Of a DNA stretch of 52,668 nt, positions 8,969-17,027 are shown piece by piece. The notes beneath the pieces are model-generated. The model was not told the origin of the DNA and searched no databases. It saw only the letters and a list, made by a program, of their open reading frames with translations. How positions within the stretch are numbered: position 1 is the first letter of the stretch; each line of letters opens with the position of its first letter. Source of the stretch: Clostridia bacterium (GTDB taxonomy: Bacteria; Bacillota; Clostridia; Oscillospirales; CAG-272); NCBI GenBank assembly GCA_017461765.1, contig JAFTXO010000051.1, forward strand, positions 1-52,668, in the 5' to 3' direction. The translations under genes were made by a program, and so were the position numbers.

Positions 8969-9874
8969 TAGCTTAAATAATTTAAGAGCCTTTATTGCAC
9001 TTCCACTTTCGTAATTCTGAACCCTACCGAGAGCAAAAAATCCATTCTTATCGCAAATGCGCACCGCCTGTCCAATATCAAAGCTTGTCTTTATCTTTTC
9101 CTGATAGATCTCACATCCGCTGTGACAAAGCCTTGAATAAAAATCGGAAAGAACTATCCTCGGGTATTCGCAAAACAACGCTTCCGGTCCGTCAACAAGC
9201 GATGCCCTCTGCTCATAGGTTAGCTTTTCAAGCTCCTCTACCGTATACGCCTTATCGATAGAAAAATCTCCGCTCTTAGTCCTTTCAAGCGCGCTCATAC
9301 ACGCTCCGCAGCCGAGATTTTTACCGATATCGGCACATAGGGTGCGAATATATGTACCCTTTGAGCATTTTACATAGAGCGTATAAATTCCGCTTTTTTC
9401 ATCCACTTCCTCGGCTCTTAGGGAGTATATATTTATTTTCCTCGCCTGACGCTCGATCTCTATACCCTCTCTTGCAAGATCGACGAGCTTTTTTCCGCCG
9501 ACCTTTAATGCACTGTACATAGGCGGTATCTGCTCTATCTCACCGACAAACTTCTCACACACCGCGAAGAATTCTTCCTTATCAGGCAATTTGTCGCTTC
9601 TTGTGAGCACCTTTCCGCTTATATCCTCGGTATCGGTAGTTATTCCAAGCTGTATTTCGGCTTTATATTCCTTATCATGCTCGGTAAGATATTCAGCCGC
9701 CTTAGCGCTTCTGCCAAGCAATATCGGCAAAACACCCGTTGCCATAGGATCAAGCGTTCCCGTGTGTCCGACCTTTTTGGTGTTGAAAAGCTTTTTCATT
9801 TTAAAAACTATGTCAAACGAGGTCACACCGCTATGCTTATTTACGATTATTACGCCGTTTATCTCGTCTTGCAT
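8966..9874 (-). CDS. truB: tRNA pseudouridine(55) synthase TruB
   Basis: Converts U55 of the T-loop of tRNAs to pseudouridine. The 302-residue protein has the TruB core motif GHTGTLDPMATGVLP with catalytic Asp42, the KEYKA strand after it, and the KGTYIRTLCADIG motif near 190; residues after about 230 form the small C-terminal domain. It is last in rbfA-nrnA-truB, one base behind nrnA, an order usual for Firmicutes. Confidence 0.96.
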   Translation of the reverse strand: MQDEINGVIIVNKHSGVTSFDIVFKMKKLFNTKKVGHTGTLDPMATGVLPILLGRSAKAAEYLTEHDKEYKAEIQLGITTDTEDISGKVLTRSDKLPDKEEFFAVCEKFVGEIEQIPPMYSALKVGGKKLVDLAREGIEIERQARKINIYSLRAEEVDEKSGIYTLYVKCSKGTYIRTLCADIGKNLGCGACMSALERTKSGDFSIDKAYTVEELEKLTYEQRASLVDGPEALFCEYPRIVLSDFYSRLCHSGCEIYQEKIKTSFDIGQAVRICDKNGFFALGRVQNYESGSAIKALKLFKL

Positions 9875-9875
9875 A

Positions 9876-10838
9876 TTAAAAAGCCTCCGAAAACAGCTTC
9901 ACTACCGTATCAAATGCTTCACTCGGAGTTTTTGCGGTAAGCGACGCGCCCGATGCCTTTTTGTGTCCTCCGCCGCCAAGCCTTGCGCAGATTTCCGATA
10001 CGTCTATATCACAGTTTGAGCGCGACGAAACCGTAAATTTTTGATTGTCCTTATCGGACTGCTTTACTGATACTGCAACCATAACGCCCTCTATTTGTCT
10101 TACAAGATTAACTACATCGGATATATCGTCGTTTGTAAGAGCGTTCTCGTTTTTCATATCGGTAGTCACCATTATAATTGCGAGCGCTCCGTTATGAAAC
10201 AGCTTCATATTTTCATAAGTGATCCTTGCCGCGCGTATCTCGCCTATAGTTTTGGAATCAAAGATCCTTCTGTTTATCTCGGCAAAATCAATTCCCTTTT
10301 CAACGAGCTTTGATGCGCAAATATAGACACTCGGCGAGGAATTTGAATATCTGAAGCACCCAGTATCGCCCGATATACCCGCGTATACACACTCATAAAA
10401 GCGCTTCGGTAACTTATCAAAAATACCGAGGTGAACGGATATATCGTAAATTATTTGAGCGCACGCCGCACAAAAGTTCTCGTAATAATCGGAAAAGCGT
10501 GTATTCATTTCGTGGTGGTCTATTGTGAGCTCCACCTTATCCGCCATTTCCTCGTAAGTGCCAAGCTGTGAGGGAGATGCAACGTCAACCGCGATCAGCC
10601 TTTCATACTCCGAAATATTCTGCTTTGTTATATCCTGTGAGCCTGTTATAAAAGCAAATTTCGGATTTGCCCCATCAGCGCACAAAACACCCGTTTCCGA
10701 GCCGTAATAATTCAAAATGCACGAAAGCGCATATGCCGAGCCGAGTGTGTCGGGATCGGGATTTTTATGACACAGAATAAGTGTTTTTTTAGGTAACGTA
10801 AGTCTCTTTGCAAGCTCCTCAATCGTCATTTTCTTCAT
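9876..10838 (-). CDS. nrnA: DHH-family oligoribonuclease / pAp phosphatase NrnA
   Basis: Degrades short RNA oligonucleotides and 3'-phosphoadenosine 5'-phosphate in the cytoplasm using Mn ions. The DHH domain shows NPDPDTLGSA near residue 30, DVASPS near 90 and the DHH signature in TIDHHEMNTRF near 110; the C-terminal DHHA1 domain ends in the glycine motif GGGGHKKASGAS. The reading frame opens MKKMKKM. The second Met (10838) is preferred because GAGG lies 9 nt upstream of it, whereas for the Met at 10847 it almost touches the ATG; about 320 residues result. The start overlaps the acidic 3' end of rbfA, so translation is probably coupled. Confidence 0.9.
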   Translation of the reverse strand: MKKMTIEELAKRLTLPKKTLILCHKNPDPDTLGSAYALSCILNYYGSETGVLCADGANPKFAFITGSQDITKQNISEYERLIAVDVASPSQLGTYEEMADKVELTIDHHEMNTRFSDYYENFCAACAQIIYDISVHLGIFDKLPKRFYECVYAGISGDTGCFRYSNSSPSVYICASKLVEKGIDFAEINRRIFDSKTIGEIRAARITYENMKLFHNGALAIIMVTTDMKNENALTNDDISDVVNLVRQIEGVMVAVSVKQSDKDNQKFTVSSRSNCDIDVSEICARLGGGGHKKASGASLTAKTPSEAFDTVVKLFSEAF

Positions 10839-11199
10839 TTTCTTCATCCTCGTCGTAGGGCTTTATGTCAAGACCGCTTAAGATCTTCGATATATTAGCT
10901 CCGTATTCCGCAGAGCCATCATATTCAAATGTAAGAGCGGGAGTTATTCTTAAATTTATTCTCTTGGCAAGCTCCGAACGGAAAAAGCCTTGCGCGTTTT
11001 TAAGCGCCTTCAAAACCTCCTCCTTCTCTGCTCCTATTACCGAAAAATATATCTTGGCAAATTTAAGATCTGCGCTAACGTCTGCCGCAGTTATCGAAAC
11101 GAGAGCGCCCGAGATGCGAGGATCCTTTACATCGCGCAAAATCTGCGCCATTTCTTCTTTTACCGCATCGTTTATTCTGTTTTGTCTGTATTTAGCCAT
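10819..11199 (-). CDS. rbfA: 30S ribosome-binding factor RbfA
   Basis: A 126-residue KH-like protein that helps 16S rRNA 5'-end maturation and 30S assembly, especially in the cold. The N-terminus (RINDAVKEEMAQILRDVKDPRI) and the strand motif DLKFAKIYFSVIG are typical. The C-terminus is extended by an Asp/Glu/Asn tail (DEDEENEENDD) encoded by the same bases that supply the start codons of nrnA in another frame. An AAAGGAGACAG site precedes the ATG. The usual upstream partner infB is absent; a promoter lies directly before rbfA. Confidence 0.95.
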   Translation of the reverse strand: MAKYRQNRINDAVKEEMAQILRDVKDPRISGALVSITAADVSADLKFAKIYFSVIGAEKEEVLKALKNAQGFFRSELAKRINLRITPALTFEYDGSAEYGANISKILSGLDIKPYDEDEENEENDD

Positions 11200-11236
11200 A
11201 TCTGTCTCCTTTTGGTCGGATGTTATTCATAATATA

Positions 11237-11265
11237 AGTATACCACATATACATATAAATTTCAA
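11237..11265 (-). promoter_or_regulatory. Promoter of rbfA-nrnA-truB
   Basis: On the minus strand TTGAAA (11265-11260), 17-bp spacer and TATACT (11242-11237) with TGG directly before it (extended -10). Confidence 0.7.
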
Positions 11266-11283
11266 AGAAAAAATTAACTTTGC

Positions 11284-11312
11284 TTGAAAAAAGCTCGTCA
11301 AAATGATATACT
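11284..11312 (+). promoter_or_regulatory. Promoter of rmuC
   Basis: TTGAAA (11284-11289), 17-bp spacer, TATACT (11307-11312) with TGA before it. The same hexamers form the divergent rbfA promoter, so the two units are transcribed back to back. Confidence 0.7.
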
Positions 11313-11406
11313 TAAATATATAGCTCCGTAACAAAGCAGTTTTCTGTCAAAAATCAGTCTTTTGCCGGGACAGAGCAAAATATATAAACATTTTTTTGGA
11401 GGATAT

Positions 11407-12633
11407 ATGCTCGATACAGTTATCATAATTCTACTAATAATATCGATAGCCCTTTTGGCGGTATTGCTTGTTAAAGTATTTATGAAAAAGGACAGCCCGA
11501 AGGATAACGGTGAAGATATACGAAGATCCGTTTCAAGCGCATTTTTGGAAACGAGCCCGCATATGCTCGGTGCATTAAAGGAGAATAATTCGGCATTTCT
11601 TGAAAAGATAGAAACGGAGATAAAGCATTCAAAGGACACACTTGACAGCTTTTCAAGGGTATTGTCCGAAAAGCTTGACGATATGAATAAAACGGTCGAC
11701 AAAAATCTTTCGGAGCTAAGACGCGAAAACTCGGAAAAGCTCGAAAACATTCAAAAGACCGTTGACGAAAAGCTTGATAAGACTCTCTCCACCCGATTGA
11801 AGGATTCATTTGAAAACGTTATAAAGCAGATAGGAGAGGTAAATAAGACTATCGGTGAGATAAAGGGGCTTGCGAATGATGTCGGCTCGCTTAACAGAGT
11901 TCTTTCAAATGTAAAGACAAAGGGTATTGTCGGCGAGGTCATTTTGGGAAATATAATTTCGGAGATACTTGCAAGGAACCAATACGACGAAAATGTTGTT
12001 ACAAAAAAGGGCTCGGCAGATCCTGTTGAATTTGCTATCAAAATGCCGGGCAAGGACGACGGATACGTATATTTACCGATCGACTCGAAATTTCCGCTTG
12101 AAACATACTATAAGATCAAGGATGCGATAGACAACTGCGACAAGGATGCTCTTACGGAGGCTAAAAAGGAGCTTCGCCAAAAGCTCAAGACTTACGCAAA
12201 GGATATAGCCAAAAAGTACATAGATCCGCCGAACACGACTGATTTCGGAATAATGTTCTTGCCGATCGAGGGGCTTTATATCGAGGCTATCGATATGGGG
12301 CTTTTTGAAGAATTCCAGCGAGAATTCAAGATCTCAATAGCAGGGCCGTCAACGCTTACCGCGCTTCTCAACTCGCTTCAGATGGGCTTTAAATCTCTTG
12401 AGATACAAAAGCATTCGAGTGAGGTATTCACTCTGCTCTCCGCTGTAAAGACGGAATTTGAAAAATTCGCGGGAGTTTTGCAAAAGGCACAAAAAAAGGT
12501 CGACGAGGCAAGCAACGAAATATCAACTCTTGTCGGCACAAGAACGAACGCTATCAACAGAAAGCTCAAAAATATCAATTATATCTCCGATGAGGAATCA
12601 AAAAGCGTTCTGGAGCTTAATGACGATGAATAA
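11407..12633 (+). CDS. rmuC: DNA recombination protein RmuC
   Basis: A 408-residue member of the RmuC family, nuclease-fold proteins that limit recombination between inverted repeats. It has one N-terminal membrane anchor (residues 2-24), a coiled-coil region (about 40-140) and the RmuC domain (about 150-370) with LPIDSKFPLE and FGIMFLPIEGLYIEA. The start at 11407 is preferred because GGAGG (11398-11402) lies just before the ATG; an upstream TTG at 11362 would add 15 residues and disturb the anchor. Monocistronic, ending in a terminator shared with the convergent phosphatase gene. Confidence 0.9.
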   Translation: MLDTVIIILLIISIALLAVLLVKVFMKKDSPKDNGEDIRRSVSSAFLETSPHMLGALKENNSAFLEKIETEIKHSKDTLDSFSRVLSEKLDDMNKTVDKNLSELRRENSEKLENIQKTVDEKLDKTLSTRLKDSFENVIKQIGEVNKTIGEIKGLANDVGSLNRVLSNVKTKGIVGEVILGNIISEILARNQYDENVVTKKGSADPVEFAIKMPGKDDGYVYLPIDSKFPLETYYKIKDAIDNCDKDALTEAKKELRQKLKTYAKDIAKKYIDPPNTTDFGIMFLPIEGLYIEAIDMGLFEEFQREFKISIAGPSTLTALLNSLQMGFKSLEIQKHSSEVFTLLSAVKTEFEKFAGVLQKAQKKVDEASNEISTLVGTRTNAINRKLKNINYISDEESKSVLELNDDE

Positions 12634-12640
12634 AAGCAGT

Positions 12641-12668
12641 AAAACCTCGACACAGTGTCGAGGTTTTT
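12641..12668. terminator. Bidirectional terminator between rmuC and the phosphatase gene
   Basis: AAAACCTCGACAC (12641-12653) is complementary to GTGTCGAGGTTTT (12655-12667), flanked by A and T runs. Confidence 0.88.
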
Positions 12669-12696
12669 CATATACTGTAATAGATTTTAAATAAAA

Positions 12697-13488
12697 TCAT
12701 TCAAGATAATTAGATCTGAACTCTTTTATATATTCGGCGTCTATATTCATTTCCTTAAGGAAAAATTCTTCGGGGCTCGGATATTTATCGATCCTTTCAA
12801 AAACGATATCTGCATACATCTTATCAACTCCGTTAAGATAAGGGATATCGTGTATGATTTTTTCGTCCGTTCCCGTCTTTTTGGCAAGAGCAACGGTTTT
12901 TTCAATATCGGATGAGACACTTTCATTGGTCCTTAAATAATCCTTTAATATTTCATCCCTCGGAACATCAAGAAGAGTAAGGAGCAATATAGCGCCAACA
13001 CCCGTTCTGTCCTTTCCCGCGGTACAGTGAAAAATGACACTCCCCTCGGTGTTTTCCTTTAAAATATCAAAAAACATTCTGTATTTGCCAAGTCCGTACG
13101 GGGATACAAGATCGTTATAAAATTTCTTCATCCACTCTATTCCGCATCCGTTAAAGCCTATGCAAAAATCAAGCAATACTCTGTCAATCGGCAAGCTCTC
13201 GTAATCGTTTTTACTGACTACCTTGCTATCAAGCTCACGGACAATCGGTACGTGTATATATTCAACTCCGTCCATTTTAACATTCGGAGTTACGTTTATT
13301 ACTGCTTGCGTACGCATATCAATAACCTTTTTAAGACCGTACGATCTTAAAGCTTCAACATCCCTTTCCGTAATCAGCGACAAATTTCCCGTGCGTAAAA
13401 TTCTTCTGCTTTTTATTTTTCTTCGGTCGTTTGTCAAAATACCGCCGAGGTCACGTGCATTTTTGCAGCCTTCAAGATCAATTTTCAT
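12697..13488 (-). CDS. Tyrosine-protein phosphatase family protein
   Basis: A 263-residue cytoplasmic protein of the bacterial Tyr phosphatase family (Y_phosphatase3, also acting on Ser/Thr or lipids in some members). The active-site loop HCTAGKDRTG gives catalytic Cys155 and Arg161 of the CX5R signature, and the family-typical N-terminal ARDLGG is at 11-16. DMRT near 57 is the usual acidic strand. Monocistronic; its promoter overlaps the divergent cysE promoter. The substrate cannot be deduced. Confidence 0.85.
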   Translation of the reverse strand: MKIDLEGCKNARDLGGILTNDRRKIKSRRILRTGNLSLITERDVEALRSYGLKKVIDMRTQAVINVTPNVKMDGVEYIHVPIVRELDSKVVSKNDYESLPIDRVLLDFCIGFNGCGIEWMKKFYNDLVSPYGLGKYRMFFDILKENTEGSVIFHCTAGKDRTGVGAILLLTLLDVPRDEILKDYLRTNESVSSDIEKTVALAKKTGTDEKIIHDIPYLNGVDKMYADIVFERIDKYPSPEEFFLKEMNIDAEYIKEFRSNYLE

Positions 13489-13522
13489 AGTTTTTCTCGC
13501 TTTTTTGCTTTATTTTAATAAA

Positions 13523-13551
13523 ATTATATCACAATTTCTTGATATTTTCAA
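13523..13551 (-). promoter_or_regulatory. Promoter of the phosphatase gene
   Basis: On the minus strand TTGAAA (13551-13546), 17-bp spacer, TGATATAAT with TATAAT at 13528-13523. Confidence 0.7.
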
Positions 13552-13567
13552 TCGGTTGTGGTATCAT
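13539..13567 (+). promoter_or_regulatory. Promoter of the cysE operon
   Basis: TTGATA (13539-13544), 17-bp spacer, TGGTATCAT with the -10 at 13562-13567. Its -35 lies in the spacer of the opposing promoter, so both cannot be occupied at once. Confidence 0.65.
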
Positions 13568-13604
13568 TTAGATATATATTCTTTTATTCCTTTAAGGAGG
13601 TATT

Positions 13605-14462
13605 ATGAAAAGCTTTGATACTATTGCCAAAGAAATGGCAGACTCATATAATAAATCGGAAATAACTATGTTCGAAAGCGATTTCACCTTACCCTCAAGA
13701 GAGGCTGTTATCGATATTTTGAACGATATAAAAAAGCTTATGTTTCCCGCATATTTTGCATCCTTTGATTCAAATGAAAGCGCACAGTGCTTTGCTGAGC
13801 CACTTATAAATTCTATATATTTCAAGCTTAAAAAGCAGATAGCTCACGCTTTATCCTTCAGAGAAAAGAAAAACATTCTAGACGAGGCTGAGAGATATGC
13901 AAGTGAATTCGTTGCTTCCCTGCCAAAGACTCATAAAATACTTTTGACCGACGCACAGGCTACCTTTGAGGGTGACCCTGCCGCTCAAAGCAAGGAAGAG
14001 ATAATCTTCTCCTATCCCGGATTTTTCGCAATATTCGTATACAGGGTGGCACATTTGCTCTATCTTTCGAAGATTCCGTTTATCCCGAGAATGATGACGG
14101 AGTATGCTCACGGTCTTACGGGTATCGATATAAATCCCGGCGCTACGATCGGCGAATACTTCTTTATCGACCACGGCACAGGTGTCGTTATCGGCGAAAC
14201 CACCGTTATCGGAAAGCATGTCAAGCTCTATCAGGGCGTTACTCTGGGTGCTCTCTCTCCAAGAAAGGGTCAGATACTTTCGGGAGTTAAAAGACATCCT
14301 ACCGTTAAAGACAATGTTACCATATACTCGGGCGCTTCCATTCTTGGCGGTGAAACAGTGATCGGCGAGGGGGCTATTATAGGAGGAAACTCCTTTATAA
14401 CCGAAAGCGTTGCCGAAAATGCCCGTGTTAGCGCTAAATTACCGGAGTTAATAATAAAATGA
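13605..14462 (+). CDS. cysE: Serine O-acetyltransferase (CysE/EpsC type)
   Basis: Acetylates L-serine with acetyl-CoA, the first step of cysteine synthesis. The 285-residue protein has an all-helical N-terminal region (1-150) and a left-handed beta-helix (about 165-275) built from hexapeptide repeats; DHGTGVVIGETTVIG holds the catalytic His and KRHPTVKDNVTIYSGASILG follows. The length and long N-terminal domain fit the EpsC subgroup. AGGAGG lies upstream of the ATG. No T-box leader is visible, as the promoter leaves only about 30 nt untranslated. First gene of the cysE-ywiB-holA-rnmV unit, overlapping the next gene by ATGA. Confidence 0.93.
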   Translation: MKSFDTIAKEMADSYNKSEITMFESDFTLPSREAVIDILNDIKKLMFPAYFASFDSNESAQCFAEPLINSIYFKLKKQIAHALSFREKKNILDEAERYASEFVASLPKTHKILLTDAQATFEGDPAAQSKEEIIFSYPGFFAIFVYRVAHLLYLSKIPFIPRMMTEYAHGLTGIDINPGATIGEYFFIDHGTGVVIGETTVIGKHVKLYQGVTLGALSPRKGQILSGVKRHPTVKDNVTIYSGASILGGETVIGEGAIIGGNSFITESVAENARVSAKLPELIIK

Positions 14463-14938
14463 ATTGTAAAATAAAAACGATAACCACGCAACAGGAATAT
14501 CCCGCTGCATCTATTTTCGGCGCTATCGCAAGCGAGCTTGATATAGGCTCGTATGAGGAAAGCTCTGCAGATGTTATTGAAACATATTTACAGGGCGACA
14601 TATTCGAAAACGATGACGATGTAGCCGTTGTTTACGAGGAGATAATATCCGATCAGAACGACGCGTGCGACACAAGGCTCACCTTTAAAAAATCACTTCC
14701 CACAGATGTAGTGCTGACTCGAAAGGGTGCGGTAAATACCGTTATGCAGTTTACCCAGGGCGGACGCACAATATGCGTTTACAATACACCGTTTATGCCC
14801 TTTGAGATCTGCGTTTTTACAAAGAGTGTAGAAAACAGACTCACAGATCTTGGATATCTTGAGATAGTATATCTTATCGAGATAAAGGGTGCAAGCGCGC
14901 AAAAAACGGTTTTCAGAATGGAAATTGAAAAAATATGA
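14459..14938 (+). CDS. DUF1934 / YwiB family beta-barrel protein
   Basis: A 159-residue protein with the calycin-like fold expected of the YwiB family: the 72-155 part carries LTRKGAVNTVMQFTQGG, YNTPFMPFEICVFTKSVEN and GYLEIVYLIEI, the conserved strands of the family. The biochemical role of these proteins is not known. It overlaps cysE upstream and holA downstream by 4 bp each (ATGA), so the three are translationally coupled. Usual Firmicute neighbours of ywiB, such as argS, are not here. Confidence 0.8.
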   Translation: MNCKIKTITTQQEYPAASIFGAIASELDIGSYEESSADVIETYLQGDIFENDDDVAVVYEEIISDQNDACDTRLTFKKSLPTDVVLTRKGAVNTVMQFTQGGRTICVYNTPFMPFEICVFTKSVENRLTDLGYLEIVYLIEIKGASAQKTVFRMEIEKI

Positions 14939-15966
14939 CAGAACTCGAATTCAGAGCTGAGCTAAAAAATCTTCACGGCGGATATTTGTTCTTCGGCGAT
15001 GAGGATTATTTAAAGTTTTCTTATGCGAAGGAAGTAAAAAAGAATACGCTTGACGGCTCGTTTGACGAATTCAATCACGTCGTTCTTTACGGTGAGGACT
15101 TTTCTCCGAGTGCGCTCTATTCAGCTATTGCAACCGTTCCCCTTATGTCGGAGAAAAAGGTGGTTGAGCTTCGTTCGCTCGAATTTAAAGCTCTTAAAAA
15201 GGACGATATCCGTATGCTTGAGGAGGTTTTGTCCTCACTTGCGGAATACGATCACACGGTATTTATTCTCCGTGCCGACGCTCATCTTTTTGATGCGGGT
15301 AGGCTTCCCTCCCGTCCGAGCGAAATGTATAAGATGCTTACAAAATACTTGACTCCCGTTGAGTTTTCTTTTCCGACCAGTGCAAGATTGCGTTCGTGGA
15401 TAGGCAGGCACTTTACCGAGGGCAAGATACGCTTTGACCTTACGCTTTGCGATTATCTTGTTGAGATCTGCGGTCACAGTATGTGGAATTTATCAAACGA
15501 GATAGAAAAGCTTTGCGCTTACGCAAAATTCAATTCTCTTTCATCTCTTACAAAAGAGGATATCGATAAAGTATGCTGTAAAACGATAGAATACGATGAT
15601 TTTCAGCTTACAAACGCTCTTTTGAGCGGCTCGCGCGATTTTGTTTTTGAAACGCTAAGACGCCAGAAATTAAATCATGAGCCTGCTAATATAATTCTTG
15701 CATCTATTGTAAAAATGTATACGGAGATCTATTCGGTTTCCCGCCTTCAAGCGCTTGGAACTCCAAAGGACAAGATAGCATCAATGCTTAAGATACACGA
15801 ATTCAAGGTAGGAAAATATCTTGCCAAAATCGCAAAAACGTCTCCCGCCCGTATTGAGCGTTCGCTTGAGCTTTGCAGGGAGGCTGATCTTAAATCGAAA
15901 TCTTATTCAAATGTTTCTTCTTATATTGCTGTAGAAAGGCTTGTAAGCACGCTTTGTGCTCTTTGA
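14935..15966 (+). CDS. holA: DNA polymerase III subunit delta
   Basis: Clamp-loader subunit that opens the sliding clamp ring. The 343-residue length, the N-terminal GGYLFFGDEDYLKFSYAKE block, the degenerate AAA+ fold (about 15-210) and the C-terminal collar domain (about 215-340, with AKTSPARIERSLELCREADLK) match HolA. It has no working Walker A motif, normal for delta. Located in the cysE-ywiB-holA-rnmV operon. Confidence 0.93.
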   Translation: MTELEFRAELKNLHGGYLFFGDEDYLKFSYAKEVKKNTLDGSFDEFNHVVLYGEDFSPSALYSAIATVPLMSEKKVVELRSLEFKALKKDDIRMLEEVLSSLAEYDHTVFILRADAHLFDAGRLPSRPSEMYKMLTKYLTPVEFSFPTSARLRSWIGRHFTEGKIRFDLTLCDYLVEICGHSMWNLSNEIEKLCAYAKFNSLSSLTKEDIDKVCCKTIEYDDFQLTNALLSGSRDFVFETLRRQKLNHEPANIILASIVKMYTEIYSVSRLQALGTPKDKIASMLKIHEFKVGKYLAKIAKTSPARIERSLELCREADLKSKSYSNVSSYIAVERLVSTLCAL

Positions 15967-15970
15967 ACGA

Positions 15971-16549
15971 ATGAAAATAAAATATCCTATAATCGTTGAG
16001 GGCAAATACGACAAGATCAAGCTTTCATCTCTTTTTGAGACGACTGTCATAACGACCGACGGCTTTTCTATTTTCAATCACGAGGAAAAGCTATCTTTAA
16101 TAAGAAAGCTTGCCCAAAGGGACAAAATAATCCTGCTTACCGATTCGGACGGCGCAGGACATCTTATTCGCTCATATATAAAGCGCGCCACCTCGCCTGA
16201 CAGAGTTATAAATCTTTATACTCCGAGAATAGAGGGAAAGGAAAAGCGTAAAAAAACCGCCTCGCGTGAGGGAATATTGGGAGTTGAGGGGATTGAGCGT
16301 GAAGCTCTTATAAAGCTTCTTGAGCCTTTTTCCTGTGATGCGTGTGAGCGGAAAAATAATGATCCGATAACGAAAGCCGATCTTTACAGATACGGTCTTT
16401 CGGGAAAAAGCGATAGCGCAAAGCGACGCGCAGAGCTTTTAAGATCACTTGATCTGCCCGAAAATATGAGTGCAAATGCCATGCTAAGCGCAATAAATAT
16501 TCTCTATTCAAAAAAAGAGATTGAAGAAAAATTATCAACAATTATATAA
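15971..16549 (+). CDS. rnmV: Ribonuclease M5
   Basis: A Toprim-fold nuclease that matures 5S rRNA in Firmicutes. The catalytic Glu is in IVEGKYDK (Glu10) and the paired Asp in LTDSDGAG (Asp58, Asp60). The ATG at 15971, 4 nt after the holA stop, gives the family-typical start MKIKYPIIVEGK; a GTG at 15956 inside holA would add five residues and has no better ribosome binding site. At 192 residues the length is normal. Last gene of its operon. Confidence 0.93.
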   Translation: MKIKYPIIVEGKYDKIKLSSLFETTVITTDGFSIFNHEEKLSLIRKLAQRDKIILLTDSDGAGHLIRSYIKRATSPDRVINLYTPRIEGKEKRKKTASREGILGVEGIEREALIKLLEPFSCDACERKNNDPITKADLYRYGLSGKSDSAKRRAELLRSLDLPENMSANAMLSAINILYSKKEIEEKLSTII

Positions 16550-16553
16550 TATC

Positions 16554-16604
16554 AAACCCCGCACAACTGAAGTGAACCCCATTTAGTTCACAACCGCGGG
16601 GTTT
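16554..16604 (+). terminator. Two-tier stem-loop after rnmV
   Basis: AAACCCCGC (16554-16562) pairs with GCGGGGTTT (16596-16604). Within the loop GTGAAC (16572-16577) pairs with GTTCAC (16586-16591). The T-run is short, so it is a plausible but not ideal terminator. The inner part, AAGTGAACCCCATTTAGTTCAC, resembles IS3-type element ends and may be an insertion relic. Confidence 0.6.
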
Positions 16605-16611
16605 CGTTATA

Positions 16612-17000
16612 TAAAAAGAGGTTGTCGTACGGCTGATGTTCTTAGCGGAGAATTAAAAAGCACTGCTAAGTGCGAGCATCGCATTTGACTGGTTAAATGC
16701 AAATATGGGCTAAGCCCAAACCCGTATACAAGCAGAAAGAGCAAGAGTAAAAGGAAACAAATCCTTCTATTCTTGCTCTGCTTGTTTTATGGATGAATTG
16801 ATGCTGACGCATCATGAATTGGCTTCGCCATGATTTCTCGCTTCGCTCCATGAATTGAATTGCAACGAATATCATGCCCGTAGGGCAATTCATGCGGTTT
16901 ACTGTAATTCATGACACGCAGTGTCAATTCATGCAACATCGTTGCAATTCATTGCGTGTTCTCCGTTAAGGATAACACGCATAACGACAACCTCTTTTAT
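16612..17000. mobile_element. MITE-like element with terminal inverted repeats and a hairpin array
   Basis: About 390 bp bounded by the perfect inverted repeats AAAAGAGGTTGTCGT (16614-16628) and ACGACAACCTCTTTT (16984-16998); a second inner pair, CTTAGCGGAGAA and TTCTCCGTTAAG, has one mismatch. It carries no transposase. The interior is nearly all hairpins: a long stem at about 16727-16791, GATGC-TGAC-GCATC (16800-16813), and tight stems with 3-nt loops at 16820-16830, 16876-16886, 16913-16925 and 16933-16945, joined by AATTCATG-type linkers, then GCGTGTT/AACACGC (16954-16980). It lies between two convergent transcription units and could act as a terminator or structured RNA. Confidence 0.65.
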
Positions 17001-17027
17001 TTGATTTCAACAGCGTTAAAATCTTAA

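Noticed and set aside
13568-13604. T-box or other riboswitch before cysE
   Set aside because: Too little leader for a T-box and no typical motif.
16693-16893. 66-codon frame on the minus strand inside the hairpin element
   Set aside because: Its codons are dictated by the hairpins and linkers, it has no ribosome binding site, and the composition is not protein-like.
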